Shown: positions 44,904 to 54,700, counted from the first letter of the stretch. The stretch: DNA of 64,000 nt from CAZOZZ01 sp965247425 (GCA_965247425.1 OZ252023.1:5890001-5954000), one strand, 5' to 3'. Program-made: numbers and translations. The notes: generated from the letters alone by a model not told the origin.

Positions 44904-45100
44904 TTTTGACGCAGAGACGCAAAGACGCAGAGTTTTATTCTTGCTGAGCGAAAATAGTGGCTTGGTCCAGTAAGGCCGTCTGTCTGAAATAGTTTCTTTC
45001 ACTATTGCGACCGTTCCTGAATCGTGATGGTGCAGGACCAGCTGTGATCGACCGGTAAGCCAGACAAAACCCTTTGCGTCTTTGCGCCTCTGCGTCGTTT
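44904..45100. repeat. Octamer-arm palindromic element, copy 5
   Basis: The left arm (44904-44936) is TTTTGACGCAGAGACGCAAAG then ACGCAGAG; (as units GACGCAGAG, ACGCAAAG, ACGCAGAG). The right arm (45070-45100) is the inverse, ending CTCTGCGTCGTTT. Its interior shares the GATCGACCGGTAAGC stretch with copy 4. It lies between the convergent M1-like and guaB genes. Confidence 0.88.
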
Positions 45101-45120
45101 CTCTTCTTCGACCTACCCGT

Positions 45121-46581
45121 TTACTCCAGCTGATAATTCGGGGCTTCCTTCGTGATGAAGACATCGTGGACGTGGCTCTCGCGGAGCGAGGCGTCGGTGA
45201 TCTTCATGAATTTGCTTCGGACTTGCAGTTCCTCTAACGAGGCGCAGCCGCAGTAGCCCATGCCTGATTTCAGGCCACCGACCAGTTGGGTGACCATGGA
45301 TGCCAGGGGACCTTTGTGCGCGACCCGTCCCTCCACGCCTTCGGGGACGAGTTTGTTCGGCTGGGCTTTGTCCTGGGAATAGCGGTCGCTGCTTCCGCTC
45401 TGCATTGCCCCAAGCGAACCCATTCCACGGTAGGCCTTGTAGGTGCGGCCCTGGTACAGGATCACTTCGCCGGGGCTCTCGTCGGTTCCGGCAAAGAGGG
45501 ATCCGATCATGATCGTGTCCGCACCCGCCGCGATGGCTTTGGTGATATCTCCGGAAAACTTCACGCCGCCATCCGCGATGAGAGGGATGTTGTGTTCCCT
45601 CGAAACGCGCGCACATTCCATGATCGCGCTGATTTGCGGAACACCCACGCCGCTCACGACGCGGGTCGTGCATATCGAACCGGGCCCGATACCTACCTTG
45701 ACAGCATCGACTCCTGCCTCGATCAGATCGGCTGTGGCTTCGGCGGTCGCGACGTTGCCGGCTATCAGGTCCGTTTCCGGGAGTCGCTGCTTGACGGCCC
45801 GCACGGCCTCGATGACACGGGAGGAATGGCCATGCGCCGTGTCGATGACGATCACGTCGGCGTGAGCGGCGACCAGGGCAATCGCTCGTTCCAGATAATC
45901 TCCGGTCGCCCCGATTGCGGCCCCGACTCGAAGCCGTCCATGTTCGTCTTTTGCGGAATCCGGGTATTTGATTTTCTTGGTGATGTCCTTGACCGTTATC
46001 AGCCCCTTCAGCTTTTGCTCCTCATCCACGACCAGGAGCTTTTCTATCCGGTGCTTGTGCAGAATGCGTTGGGCCTCTTCGAGAGTCGTCCCCACAGGGA
46101 CCGTCACGAGGTTCTCCTTGGTCATGACCTCTCGAATCGGAAGGTCGTAGCGGTCTTCGAAACGGAGGTCCCTGTTGGTCAGAATACCCACCAGGCGCTC
46201 GTTCTCGGTGATCGGGACTCCGGAGATCTTGTAATGCGACATCAGCTTGACGGCATCCTCGATCTTGTTGTCGGGTGACATTGTGATCGGGTTCACGATC
46301 ATTCCGCTTTCCGACCGCTTGACCTTGTCCACCTCACCCGCCTGCCTGTCGATCGACATGTTTCGATGGACGATCCCGATGCCGCCCTGTTGTGCCAATG
46401 CTATCGCAAGGCTCGACTCGGTTACCGTATCCATGGCAGCGCTGGCGACCGGGATATTCAACCGAATGCGATTCGTCAGTCTGGTGTGGGTCTGAACTTC
46501 GGTAGGCAAAACGTCCGATTTTAGAGGAACGATCAGGACGTCATCAAACGTGTAGGCTTCTTTGGAAATCTTATTGGTCAA
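45121..46581 (-). CDS. guaB: Inosine-5'-monophosphate dehydrogenase
   Basis: A 486-residue enzyme making XMP from IMP, the committed step to GMP. The start region KISKEAYTFDDVLIVP is typical; two CBS domains lie at about residues 95-205 (ITENERLVGILTNRDLR; KHRIEKLLVVDEEQKLKGL), and the catalytic cysteine is in GPGSICTTRVV. I choose the TTG at 46581, which overlaps the secA stop as TTGA and has GGGGTGA as ribosome binding site; this gives the usual family length. Longer starts inside secA are possible but less likely. Confidence 0.92.
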   Translation of the reverse strand: MTNKISKEAYTFDDVLIVPLKSDVLPTEVQTHTRLTNRIRLNIPVASAAMDTVTESSLAIALAQQGGIGIVHRNMSIDRQAGEVDKVKRSESGMIVNPITMSPDNKIEDAVKLMSHYKISGVPITENERLVGILTNRDLRFEDRYDLPIREVMTKENLVTVPVGTTLEEAQRILHKHRIEKLLVVDEEQKLKGLITVKDITKKIKYPDSAKDEHGRLRVGAAIGATGDYLERAIALVAAHADVIVIDTAHGHSSRVIEAVRAVKQRLPETDLIAGNVATAEATADLIEAGVDAVKVGIGPGSICTTRVVSGVGVPQISAIMECARVSREHNIPLIADGGVKFSGDITKAIAAGADTIMIGSLFAGTDESPGEVILYQGRTYKAYRGMGSLGAMQSGSSDRYSQDKAQPNKLVPEGVEGRVAHKGPLASMVTQLVGGLKSGMGYCGCASLEELQVRSKFMKITDASLRESHVHDVFITKEAPNYQLE

Positions 46582-49235
46582 GCTGTCACCCCACAACATT
46601 TTTTGGATTTCTTTCCGCTTCCGCACGGGCACGGATCGTTTCTTCCGACTTTCGGGGAGCCTCTCTTGACGGGTTGCCTGACCGCGGATCCGCCCCCCTG
46701 GTTGTTTGTGATGAACTGTTGCCGTTTTCGGCGTCTTTCAAGTTGCTCCGCCTGCTTTTCCTGCTGGACCGGCTGCAAGAGGAACAGGAAGCGGATCCCA
46801 TCGTCCTCGATCCTGTTCATGAGGTCTTCGAAAAGCGTGAACGACTCTTTCTTGTACTCGATCAAAGGGTTGCGCTGGCCGTAGCCACGCAGCCCGATGC
46901 CTTCTTTCAGGTGATCCATCGCAAGCAGATGGTCCTTCCACTGGGCGTCGACGATCTGCAGCATGAGCATCCGTTCGTGGAACCGCATCGCGTCGGCGCC
47001 GATCAGCTCTTCCTTCTCGTCGTACTTCCTGTGGATGACCTCAATCAGTGCTTCCTCGAGTTCCCTGGAGCTAAGGTCGTCCGGGTCGACGTTTTCCTTT
47101 CTGTAATCGATACCGAACTGCCTCAGGACGGCCGTGCCCAGTCCCTCCAGGTCCCATTCGCTCGGGTGGGTCTCCTCCGCCGCGTGCTGGGACACCAGGG
47201 ATGCCATGATGTCGTCTGCGATCGACGAGACGTATTCCTTCTGGTCCGACTCTTCGAGGAGTTGCCTGCGGAGGCCGTAGATCGCTCCACGCTGCTTGTT
47301 CATCACGTCGTCGTATTCGAGGACGTGCTTTCGAGCTGAGAAGTTCTGGCCTTCGACCCTCTTCTGCGCACTCTCGATCTGCTTGGAGACCATTTTCGAT
47401 TCGATCGGAACGCCTTCCTCCATTCCGAGTTTCTGCATGATGTTCGAGATTCGGTCTGCGGCGAAGATGCGCATCAGGTCGTCTTCGAGCGACACGAAGA
47501 AGCGGGACGATCCAGGGTCGCCCTGCCGACCGGACCGGCCACGCAGCTGGTTGTCGATTCGCCGGGCCTCGTGTCGTTCGGTCCCGATGATGTGGAGCCC
47601 TCCGACGCCTACGACCTCTTTGTGCTCGGCCTCGACTTCGGATCGTACCGAGTCCAGGGCCTCTTCCATTTGTTCGGGAGTCGCCTCGTCGGGTTCGATT
47701 TTTCGCTTTCGAAGTCGATCTCTGGCCAGAAACTCCGGATTTCCTCCCAGGACAATATCGGTGCCGCGACCCGCCATGTTTGTGGCGATCGTGACCGCCC
47801 CGAGGCGTCCGGCCTGAGCGACGATTTCGGCTTCCTTTGCGTGATACTTGGCATTGAGCACGACGTGTCGGATCCCTTTTCGCTTCAGCATCGAGCTGAG
47901 CTTTTCCGACTTATCTATGGTGATCGTTCCGACCAGGACCGGTTGCCCTCGATCGTTGAGCTCCCGGATTTCGTCGACGACGGCGTTGAATTTCTCGCGC
48001 TCGGTCCTGTAGATCACGTCGGGGCTCTCCAACCGCCGCAGTTCACGGTTGGTTGGCATCACCAGGACTTCGAGGTTGTAGATCTTGAGAAACTCCTCGG
48101 CTTCGGTTTCGGCTGTGCCGGTCATTCCGGCCAGCTTGTCATACATCCGAAAATAGTTCTGGAACGTGATCGACGCCAGCGTCTGGTTTTCCTGCTGAAT
48201 CTTCAGACCTTCTTTCGCTTCGACCGCCTGATGGAGGCCATCACTCCATCGGCGCCCGGGCATCAAGCGCCCGGTGAACTCATCGACGATCTGCACCTCG
48301 CCGTCCTTGACGACGTACTCCGAGTCGCGCTTGAACAGCGTGTGGGCCTTCAGGCCCTGGTTGATGTGATGGAGGATCTCCATATTGGACGGATCGTAGA
48401 GGTTTTCAACCGAGAGCAGATTCTCGGCATGTCCGACACCTTCTTCGGTCAGGGTTGCGGTGCGGTGCTTTTCATCGACCTGATAGTCGATGTCGCGGTG
48501 CAGGCGGGGTACGATTTTGTTTATCCGGTGGTACTTGTCGGTCGCCTCTTCACTCGGGCCCGAAATAATCAGGGGCGTTCGTGCTTCGTCGACGAGGATG
48601 GAGTCGACTTCGTCGACGATCGCGAAATTGTGGCCCCGTTGCACGCAATGGGCCGACTCGAACTTCATGTTGTCCCGCAGATAGTCGAATCCGAACTCGT
48701 TGTTGGTCCCGTAAGAGATGCCGGCGGCATAGGCGGCTCGCCGTTCCACTTCGTCGATCCCGTGACGCACGACCCCGACGTCGAGGCCCAGGAATTTGTA
48801 TATCTGGCCCATCCACTCCGAGTCGCGCCGTGCCAGGTAGTCGTTGACCGTCACGACGTGAACGCCTTTTCCACCGAGCCCGTTGAGGTAAGCAGGTAAT
48901 GTCGCCACCAGGGTCTTGCCTTCACCGGTTTTCATTTCCGCGATCCGGCCCGTGTGCAGCGCGTACCCGCCGATGAGCTGGACATCGAAGTGGCGCATGT
49001 TCAGGACACGTTTGCCGGTTTCACGCACGACCGCGAAGGCCTCGTTCACCAGATCGTCCAATGAGGCGCCCTGATCGATCCTTTCCCTGAATTCGGCGGT
49101 CTTGTTTCGGAGTTGCTCGTCGGTGAGGCCCGACACCGCGGGTTCCAGTTCGTTGATGGCGGCAACGATCGGTTGTAATTTCTTCAGTTCCCGATCGTTC
49201 TTGGTGCCGAAGACTTTCTTGACGATGTCGAGCAT
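46578..49235 (-). CDS. secA: Preprotein translocase ATPase SecA
   Basis: An 885-residue motor that pushes unfolded preproteins through SecYEG. Walker A is MKTGEGKTLVA, motif II DEVDSILVDEARTPL, and the second nucleotide domain has NMAGRGTDIVLGGNP and RGRSGRQGDPGSSRF. The C-terminus carries the zinc-binding SecB-interaction tail (DPCPCGSGKKSKKCCG). All domains are present at normal length. It is upstream of guaB on the minus strand and translationally coupled to it. Confidence 0.97.
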   Translation of the reverse strand: MLDIVKKVFGTKNDRELKKLQPIVAAINELEPAVSGLTDEQLRNKTAEFRERIDQGASLDDLVNEAFAVVRETGKRVLNMRHFDVQLIGGYALHTGRIAEMKTGEGKTLVATLPAYLNGLGGKGVHVVTVNDYLARRDSEWMGQIYKFLGLDVGVVRHGIDEVERRAAYAAGISYGTNNEFGFDYLRDNMKFESAHCVQRGHNFAIVDEVDSILVDEARTPLIISGPSEEATDKYHRINKIVPRLHRDIDYQVDEKHRTATLTEEGVGHAENLLSVENLYDPSNMEILHHINQGLKAHTLFKRDSEYVVKDGEVQIVDEFTGRLMPGRRWSDGLHQAVEAKEGLKIQQENQTLASITFQNYFRMYDKLAGMTGTAETEAEEFLKIYNLEVLVMPTNRELRRLESPDVIYRTEREKFNAVVDEIRELNDRGQPVLVGTITIDKSEKLSSMLKRKGIRHVVLNAKYHAKEAEIVAQAGRLGAVTIATNMAGRGTDIVLGGNPEFLARDRLRKRKIEPDEATPEQMEEALDSVRSEVEAEHKEVVGVGGLHIIGTERHEARRIDNQLRGRSGRQGDPGSSRFFVSLEDDLMRIFAADRISNIMQKLGMEEGVPIESKMVSKQIESAQKRVEGQNFSARKHVLEYDDVMNKQRGAIYGLRRQLLEESDQKEYVSSIADDIMASLVSQHAAEETHPSEWDLEGLGTAVLRQFGIDYRKENVDPDDLSSRELEEALIEVIHRKYDEKEELIGADAMRFHERMLMLQIVDAQWKDHLLAMDHLKEGIGLRGYGQRNPLIEYKKESFTLFEDLMNRIEDDGIRFLFLLQPVQQEKQAEQLERRRKRQQFITNNQGGGSAVRQPVKRGSPKVGRNDPCPCGSGKKSKKCCGVTA

Positions 49236-49582
49236 TCTAGAATTTTAGCAGGTTTATCCTTAGCGTCGGGCCCACCGTCCCCGCGCAGGATGTAAGATTA
49301 ATGAGAGCACCCACGTTTGAGCCTTGCGATGGTCTTCGGGAACTTCGACGCCGGGACGGTCCCCCCACGCCGGGAGTCTTTCGGGCGTGGGGCCGAGGAG
49401 CGAGTAGCTGGCAGCGGCCAGCCCTCAGCAAGTTGGGGGTTGCTTCAGGGCTGTTTGCTGCCTGCTGCACGCTGATAGCTCCATTCGGACCGTTCTGGAA
49501 GGCGAAAAAGATTGTGTGTGAGATGCGGCGTTCAATCGGGCGGGCGTCAGGAGTTTGAATTGGGAAGTCGCAACTGAGTGTC
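49236..49582. other. Intergenic region between M23 peptidase and secA, with imperfect palindrome
   Basis: No gene is supported here; frames on both strands run through low-complexity repeat. From about 49396 to 49486 there is an imperfect inverted repeat rich in GCAGC units (left GGAGCGAGTAGCTGGCAGC, right inverse GGAGCTATCAGCGTGCAGC, 19 of 26 positions matching by eye). The secA promoter should be at the left, reading leftward. Confidence 0.45.
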
Positions 49583-50500
49583 TTAGTCGGCAATCGCTAT
49601 CGGGTTGCGTGGTAGATAGTTTCTAGGGTTCAGAGTTCGGTCGTTCAATCGGACTTCGTAGTGCAGATGGGGACCCGTGCTACGGCCGGTGCTTCCGACA
49701 TAGCCGATGATGTCTCCCTTGTGCAGTTGTTCTCCCACCTGTACGGCGAAACGGGAAAGATGCCCGAACCGAGTCGTGATGCCCCCGCCGTGATCGAGGA
49801 CGATCAGGTTTCCGTAGGCGGACTTTCGTCGTGCGTACAGGACCCGTGCATTTGCGGGCGCACGAATCGCCGTTCCGTACAGGGCGCCGATGTCCAGGCC
49901 CCGATGCATTTCCGACGCACCCGTGAACGGATCTCTTCGTCGTCCGTAGGAACTTCGTACCGGCCCGGCGACTGGCCACAGGGACGGTGTCAGCATCAGC
50001 TTGTCGGCTCGCCTTTCGGCGATCTGTTCAACGAAACGAAGTTGAAACTCCAGCTCCGCGGCGCGGTTCCGAACCAGGTCGATATTCTCACGCACGTTCA
50101 GACTGGAGATCATGGATACAGTTGGGTAATCTTCGAGAACCCCGCCGACTCCGCCGCCGTTGAGCAGGTCAAAGCGTTTGTTCCAGGTGTCGCTTTGCAT
50201 CATTTCCTGGATCTTGTCGGAGAGATCTTCAAGCAGCTGCATCTTCGTGTTGAGTTGGCGAGTGGAAACTTCGAGGTTCCTGTTGCTTACTTTAAGTGTG
50301 GTGTTCTCTGTTTGGAGTTGACTGTAGTCGGCGGTCTTCAGGGCCATTCGAGCGTAGCTGAAGCCGGCGCCAACCACCGTGAAGAATCCGAGCAGAAGGA
50401 GAACGGAAACTGTGTAAAGAAGCGCGAGAGGGATACGTACTTTGTGGAGTCCTGAACCTGCGTTCGGTACGATAATCAGTGTGTAGAAATTCTTTGCCAT
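49583..50500 (-). CDS. M23 family peptidoglycan endopeptidase-like protein
   Basis: A 305-residue inner-membrane-anchored protein: one membrane helix (LLYTVSVLLLLGFFTVVGAG, residues 28-47), a coiled coil (about 60-105), and a C-terminal LytM/M23 domain. The zinc site is HRGLDIG (HxxxD) and HLHYEV (HxH); SSYGRRRDPFTG precedes it. Both motifs are intact, so it probably cleaves peptidoglycan cross-links, or acts as an activator. It is divergent from the DUF3810 gene. Confidence 0.92.
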   Translation of the reverse strand: MAKNFYTLIIVPNAGSGLHKVRIPLALLYTVSVLLLLGFFTVVGAGFSYARMALKTADYSQLQTENTTLKVSNRNLEVSTRQLNTKMQLLEDLSDKIQEMMQSDTWNKRFDLLNGGGVGGVLEDYPTVSMISSLNVRENIDLVRNRAAELEFQLRFVEQIAERRADKLMLTPSLWPVAGPVRSSYGRRRDPFTGASEMHRGLDIGALYGTAIRAPANARVLYARRKSAYGNLIVLDHGGGITTRFGHLSRFAVQVGEQLHKGDIIGYVGSTGRSTGPHLHYEVRLNDRTLNPRNYLPRNPIAIAD

Positions 50501-50605
50501 CGGTGCAACGGTCAGCCGCCCTTCGCGAATACTGCGCCCGAAAATCGGGAACGCTTTCTATTCGTCTGATTTCGAAGGACTTGCAAGAAAAGCGAATAGT
50601 AACAA

Positions 50606-51649
50606 ATGCAGTTTAAGCCGGTCAAGTTAAAACTTTCGCTAATCGGTCCGATCATGGTGATTCTAATGGCGATCGGTTCGTTCGTTGGCTCCTGGGCGGG
50701 TTGGTTCCCATCGCGACTTGTCGAGGATTGGTATGCCACCGGCTTGTTCCCCCTGGTGTCCGCTACGATGGCCCGGGTCGCCGATGCCGTCGGGTTTTCA
50801 TGGCTCGACCTGGCCATTCTGGTCGCCTTCCCGTCGGTTATATATCTCGTCTACCGGAGAAAGTTACTCGCCGTCGTCGGGATCGCGGCTGGCGGCTATC
50901 TGTTTTTCTTCTGGACCTGGGGGCTCAATTACCACCGCCAGTCGCTGATTTCGAAACTGGAGTTCGACGCCGGACAGGTCAATCCGGAGTCGATTGGCGA
51001 ACTTGCCCGGGACGTTGCCGGCGAATTGAACAGACTCTACCAGCAGAGAGACGCGTCGGACTACGATGAGGAGCGCGTGGCCGGGGCTGCCAACGAGCGG
51101 GTCCGTCAGGTTGTCGAGGAACTCGACGGGACGACCTGGGAGACCAGTTCTCGAGTGAAGACTTCACGGCTGTTGAACCCCTTCTTCAAAGCTTCGGGCG
51201 TGGAAGGCATGTTCAACCCGTTCGGCCACGAAGCCTTGGTGACCAGCGGATTGCTGCCATTTGAACGTCCGATGATCCTCGCCCACGAAATCGCTCACGT
51301 CCGGGGCTATCCGAACGAAGGCGATGCGAATTTCGTCGCGTTGATGGCCAGCGTCAATTCAAGCGATGAAGCCCTTGCCTACAGCGGTTGGTTGTATCTG
51401 TGGGTCTACCTTCGGTCCGAGGAGTTCGATCAACTTCTCGATGACGGTCCCAGGAGGGACTTGTTCGAAATGTCTTTGCGTCGGCGGCGAAACCGGGTGG
51501 CCTGGATCAGCCGGGCCCAGACCCGGACCCTGGATGTTTTTTTAAAGGCCAACCGTGTCGAAGGCGGCGTCCGCAGCTACTCACGAATCGTCAACCTTGC
51601 GGTGGGAACCCGTGACTCCTGGGACCGATTTGGCGAGCGAGAGCCTTAA
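50606..51649 (+). CDS. DUF3810 membrane metallopeptidase-like protein
   Basis: A 347-residue protein with three hydrophobic segments in the first 115 residues (IMVILMAIGSFVGSWAGW; LAILVAFPSVIYLVY; VVGIAAGGYLFFFWTWG) and a soluble domain with HEIAHVRGY near residues 226-234, an HExxH zinc motif, and a following glutamate in GDANF. This matches DUF3810, whose members look like membrane zinc peptidases without known substrates. It stands alone between the M23 gene and a repeat element. Confidence 0.87.
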   Translation: MQFKPVKLKLSLIGPIMVILMAIGSFVGSWAGWFPSRLVEDWYATGLFPLVSATMARVADAVGFSWLDLAILVAFPSVIYLVYRRKLLAVVGIAAGGYLFFFWTWGLNYHRQSLISKLEFDAGQVNPESIGELARDVAGELNRLYQQRDASDYDEERVAGAANERVRQVVEELDGTTWETSSRVKTSRLLNPFFKASGVEGMFNPFGHEALVTSGLLPFERPMILAHEIAHVRGYPNEGDANFVALMASVNSSDEALAYSGWLYLWVYLRSEEFDQLLDDGPRRDLFEMSLRRRRNRVAWISRAQTRTLDVFLKANRVEGGVRSYSRIVNLAVGTRDSWDRFGEREP

Positions 51650-51685
51650 GGCCTGTATTCAATTTCGCTGGTTACCGTAGCAATG

Positions 51686-51853
51686 TTTCGACGCAGAGAC
51701 GCAAAGTCTTCTGGTCTCGCTTTCCTGTTGATCACGCCTGGCCTGCACATCACGAATCTACGAACAGAGAACTGTTTCGATCTCGTGAATCTCCAGGCCA
51801 GGTCAGCATTTCCAGGGATGCCAAAGAAAAAGCCCTCTGCGTCTTTGCGTCGG
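51686..51853. repeat. Octamer-arm palindromic element, copy 6
   Basis: The left arm (51686-51708) is TTTCGACGCAGAGACGCAAAG; the right arm (51834-51853) is CTCTGCGTCTTTGCGTCGG. With only two octamers per arm it is the shortest-armed copy. The interior holds a second inverted repeat (GCCTGGCCTG near 51739 with its partner CCAGGCCAGG near 51792). It lies between the convergent DUF3810 and creatininase genes. Confidence 0.85.
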
Positions 51854-51886
51854 GAATTTCCCTTCCTGCAAACGAATTTTCGCGGG

Positions 51887-52735
51887 CTAGTTCCTCTGGT
51901 CGCTGCTCCGTCGGCCGATCGCCTTCTCGATGGCGGCTACGGCGTGGTCGACGCGGAGTTCCAGGTTCTTCTTTCCGATTTCGATCGTCTTGTCGGGCGG
52001 GTTGATATTGATGCCGTTGATGCTGGCTTTGCCTGCGGCGACTCTCTGGTCGAAGCGGATTTTCTCCGGGCCGTGGGCGGCCAGAAGGACCGACGTGATG
52101 CGATAGCTGTCGTGGAGACCTTCCGGCTCTTCAACGATACCCATCCCGGGGATCGCCTCTTCATCGATGATCCGTTTCGTCGCGTAGTATTCGGGGACGA
52201 AATGTATCGCGGTAGGTTCGCTGCCCCACTCTGCACTCAACTTTTCGGTTACTTCCTGCATCCGACTCTGGTTCCCGCCACTGTCGCCCATCAGGACGAT
52301 GTCTTTGAATCCCTGCGCCTTCAGGCTCGTCGCCATATCGGTCAGGACTGCCTTATAGGTTGTATCCGACAGGACGACCGTTCCGGGGGAACTGGACGTG
52401 GCGGGGCTCCCGGGTTCGTACCTGAGGATCGGGACGATCAAAGCGTTCCCGAGCCTGCGTGCCATGGCTTCACCGGCGGCTTCCAGAATGTAGTTGTGCT
52501 TGCCCGTCGGCACGTAGGGGCCGTTGGCTTCGACTCCGCCGGTCAGGATGAAGGCGGTCGTTTTTCCCGAAGCGATTGCGTCACGGATCTCCATCCAGGT
52601 CAACTGCTCCATCCAAACGCTGTCGAGCGCAGCGATCGGTCGAGGCGCGTCGGCTTCCTGTGCCAGGGCCGGTAACGTTACACCGGACAGTAGGACGAGA
52701 CCGAGAACACATACAAGCAATCTTGACAATTTCAT
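51887..52735 (-). CDS. Exported creatininase-family protein
   Basis: About 282 residues with a signal peptide (MKLSRLLVCVLGLVLLSG then PALAQ). The creatininase fold is recognisable, but the usual metal motif ExHGPH is here GGVEANGPYVPTGKHNY, and the usual NGHGGN is GDSGGNQ, so several histidine ligands of creatininase are changed. A subfamily with GKHNY is known to me in environmental bacteria; its substrate is not. Secretion is unusual for the family. The start at 52735 has an AAGGAG ribosome binding site. Confidence 0.82.
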   Translation of the reverse strand: MKLSRLLVCVLGLVLLSGVTLPALAQEADAPRPIAALDSVWMEQLTWMEIRDAIASGKTTAFILTGGVEANGPYVPTGKHNYILEAAGEAMARRLGNALIVPILRYEPGSPATSSSPGTVVLSDTTYKAVLTDMATSLKAQGFKDIVLMGDSGGNQSRMQEVTEKLSAEWGSEPTAIHFVPEYYATKRIIDEEAIPGMGIVEEPEGLHDSYRITSVLLAAHGPEKIRFDQRVAAGKASINGININPPDKTIEIGKKNLELRVDHAVAAIEKAIGRRSSDQRN

Positions 52736-52902
52736 GACAGTTTTCTCCTTACCTGTTGGCACGTCGCGAACGGCGTGGCTCTATTCGCTTCGGTTGTCTG
52801 AAAGTAACAATTTCCTGGAGCATATAAGACGGAAGGAGCCGGCGTCAACAAAGAGCGAGCAGCTCCGAGGCTCCCCGCTGCTTGCTGCCCGCTGTCTGCT
52901 AC

Positions 52903-54627
52903 CTACCAGAAGCGGCGCTCGACATACCCATACAGGTTGTTGACGCCGTCGGTGATGTCCCGCCCGTATAGGACGGTGAACGATCCGGTCGGGGTCTCAA
53001 ATCGAAGTCCGGCCCCGACGTCGTTGAGCCAGGCGCCCTGTCGAAAGATGCGATTGGTGTCGAACACCTTCGCCCGGTCGAAGAAGCCCATGGCCTTGAT
53101 CATGATGTAGGGGATGCCGAGAGTGTCGAACAGCGGAACGGTTACCATACGGCGCTCGACCTCCGTGTTGATCAGTACGAAGTCCGTGCCCATGGGGGCT
53201 CTGCCGTAGCGGCCTTCGTCTGAAGCCACGTGGCCCCGCAAGGGATACCTGGATCCGCGGCCGATGCCGAGGAGAAAGTAGCTGTCGACGGGAATGTCTC
53301 CGCCCGACGTGCCGCCCGTCAGAGAGAAGTTGAAGCTGGTATCGGACGCCTCTTCCAGGATGTATCGGTTGGCGACCTGGATGGAACCTCCACTGAAGTC
53401 AAAATCACCCAGTACGGAGGAACGGGCCAGGAATCCCTCGAACCTCAACTGGTTCTGGTAGCGTCCCTCCATCGTACGAATCGTGGATTCGATACGGAAG
53501 GTCCCGGAGTTGCGCGAGTTCATCCCCAGGGACTCGATGTTGCCCCTGGCCGCTCTGTTCCGGTATTCGAAGCTTGCATTGATATCGAGCCGATAGTCGG
53601 GCACGACCCCGAGACCGACCCGGATGGCGTTCACCTTATAGTCGAAGCGGGAGTCGGATTGGAATTCGTCTCGGATCGAGGCCGCCAGGTCCCACTGTTC
53701 CGAGCGCCAGGTGTTGCGGATGTCGAGGACCGGTAATCCCGGGATCGGCAGCGGTATCAGGAGTTGCCCCCGCACCCGCCTGCGGTCTTCGTCCCAACGG
53801 TAGCTCGACTTCCAGCTGACTCCCGACCCTCCAAGATCCCAGAGATTCAGATAGGTGGTTTCGACCGGCAGGCCCCGGAACAGATCGAACAGAACGTTCG
53901 CCCGGGCATTGGTGCGGGGGGACGTTCTTATGATGGCGTTGTAAAGATCGGGCTCGGGCGAAGGTTCCAATTCGAGTCCCACGTTAGTGAACAGCCTGCT
54001 CTTGAACAATCGCGCTTCGGTGGTCTTCCACTCATCGAAGCCCAGGATGTCACCCGAGCCGAACGTCAGCGCCCTCGGGACCTCCCAGTTGAGAAACCCC
54101 GGCGAAAAGTTCTGGAAAATCTCATCGATTTCGGGTTGACCGACCTCGTTCCACAGGTCGAGCGCCCCTCGAACGTTCCCTTCCGACATGTCGAGAGACG
54201 CGAGGAGATCCGCCGCATATTCGTCCTGGGGTGCGATTCGTAACGCTTCGGCTAACGCCTCTCTGGCGAAGTCGACGTCCCTGTTGGCGAGGTGCACACC
54301 CGCTGTCTCATTGAGGAAGCGGGGGTCGGTCGGGTAACGCCGGGAAGCTTCGGCGAAGAGTTCCAGCGCGCGGTCATACTGTTTCAGGTTGGAGTGGGCC
54401 AGGCCGAGGTAGAGATACGTTTCCGGAGTCGGGTTCGCCTCCAGTGCCCCGGTCAGGACCTCGACTGCCCGAAGGTGGTCCCCTTCGGCCATTGCCTGTC
54501 GGCCCTCACCGACTTGCGCCAGTCCGGTCGGTGGCGCCAACGCGAGGACGGAAACAATGAGAAGCAGGCTCACGCGGAGGTGAGCATGTCTCGATCGGGA
54601 GTTCGAAATCGAGGATTCGATGATCAT
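52903..54627 (-). CDS. TPR protein with Omp85/BamA-like outer-membrane barrel
   Basis: A 574-residue exported protein (signal near residues 12-38, LLLIVSVLALAPPTGLAQ). Residues 40-160 are TPR repeats (PETYLYLGLAHSNLKQYDRA; REALAEALRIAPQDEYAADL). Residues 200-574 form a beta barrel with Omp85-type features: YPLRGH near 450 and a C-terminal strand ending VERRFW. POTRA domains, normal for Omp85 proteins, are missing and TPRs stand in their place. It may insert or export surface proteins or lipids; function is inference from the barrel family. Confidence 0.82.
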   Translation of the reverse strand: MIIESSISNSRSRHAHLRVSLLLIVSVLALAPPTGLAQVGEGRQAMAEGDHLRAVEVLTGALEANPTPETYLYLGLAHSNLKQYDRALELFAEASRRYPTDPRFLNETAGVHLANRDVDFAREALAEALRIAPQDEYAADLLASLDMSEGNVRGALDLWNEVGQPEIDEIFQNFSPGFLNWEVPRALTFGSGDILGFDEWKTTEARLFKSRLFTNVGLELEPSPEPDLYNAIIRTSPRTNARANVLFDLFRGLPVETTYLNLWDLGGSGVSWKSSYRWDEDRRRVRGQLLIPLPIPGLPVLDIRNTWRSEQWDLAASIRDEFQSDSRFDYKVNAIRVGLGVVPDYRLDINASFEYRNRAARGNIESLGMNSRNSGTFRIESTIRTMEGRYQNQLRFEGFLARSSVLGDFDFSGGSIQVANRYILEEASDTSFNFSLTGGTSGGDIPVDSYFLLGIGRGSRYPLRGHVASDEGRYGRAPMGTDFVLINTEVERRMVTVPLFDTLGIPYIMIKAMGFFDRAKVFDTNRIFRQGAWLNDVGAGLRFETPTGSFTVLYGRDITDGVNNLYGYVERRFW

Positions 54628-54700
54628 GCTTCTTCTTTATAGTATCTGACTGCGAGTATTCGTGGCTGCTATGAACAATCCAATTGATTATAATTTCCTA

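Noticed and set aside
47571..48899. 442-residue plus-strand frame opposite secA
   Set aside because: Antisense shadow of a highly conserved gene with all SecA motifs; no independent features.
52852..52912. GCTGCTTGCTGCCCGCTG stretch as another palindromic element
   Set aside because: It resembles one arm of the 49396-49486 repeat, but no partner arm is visible, so I do not call it an element.
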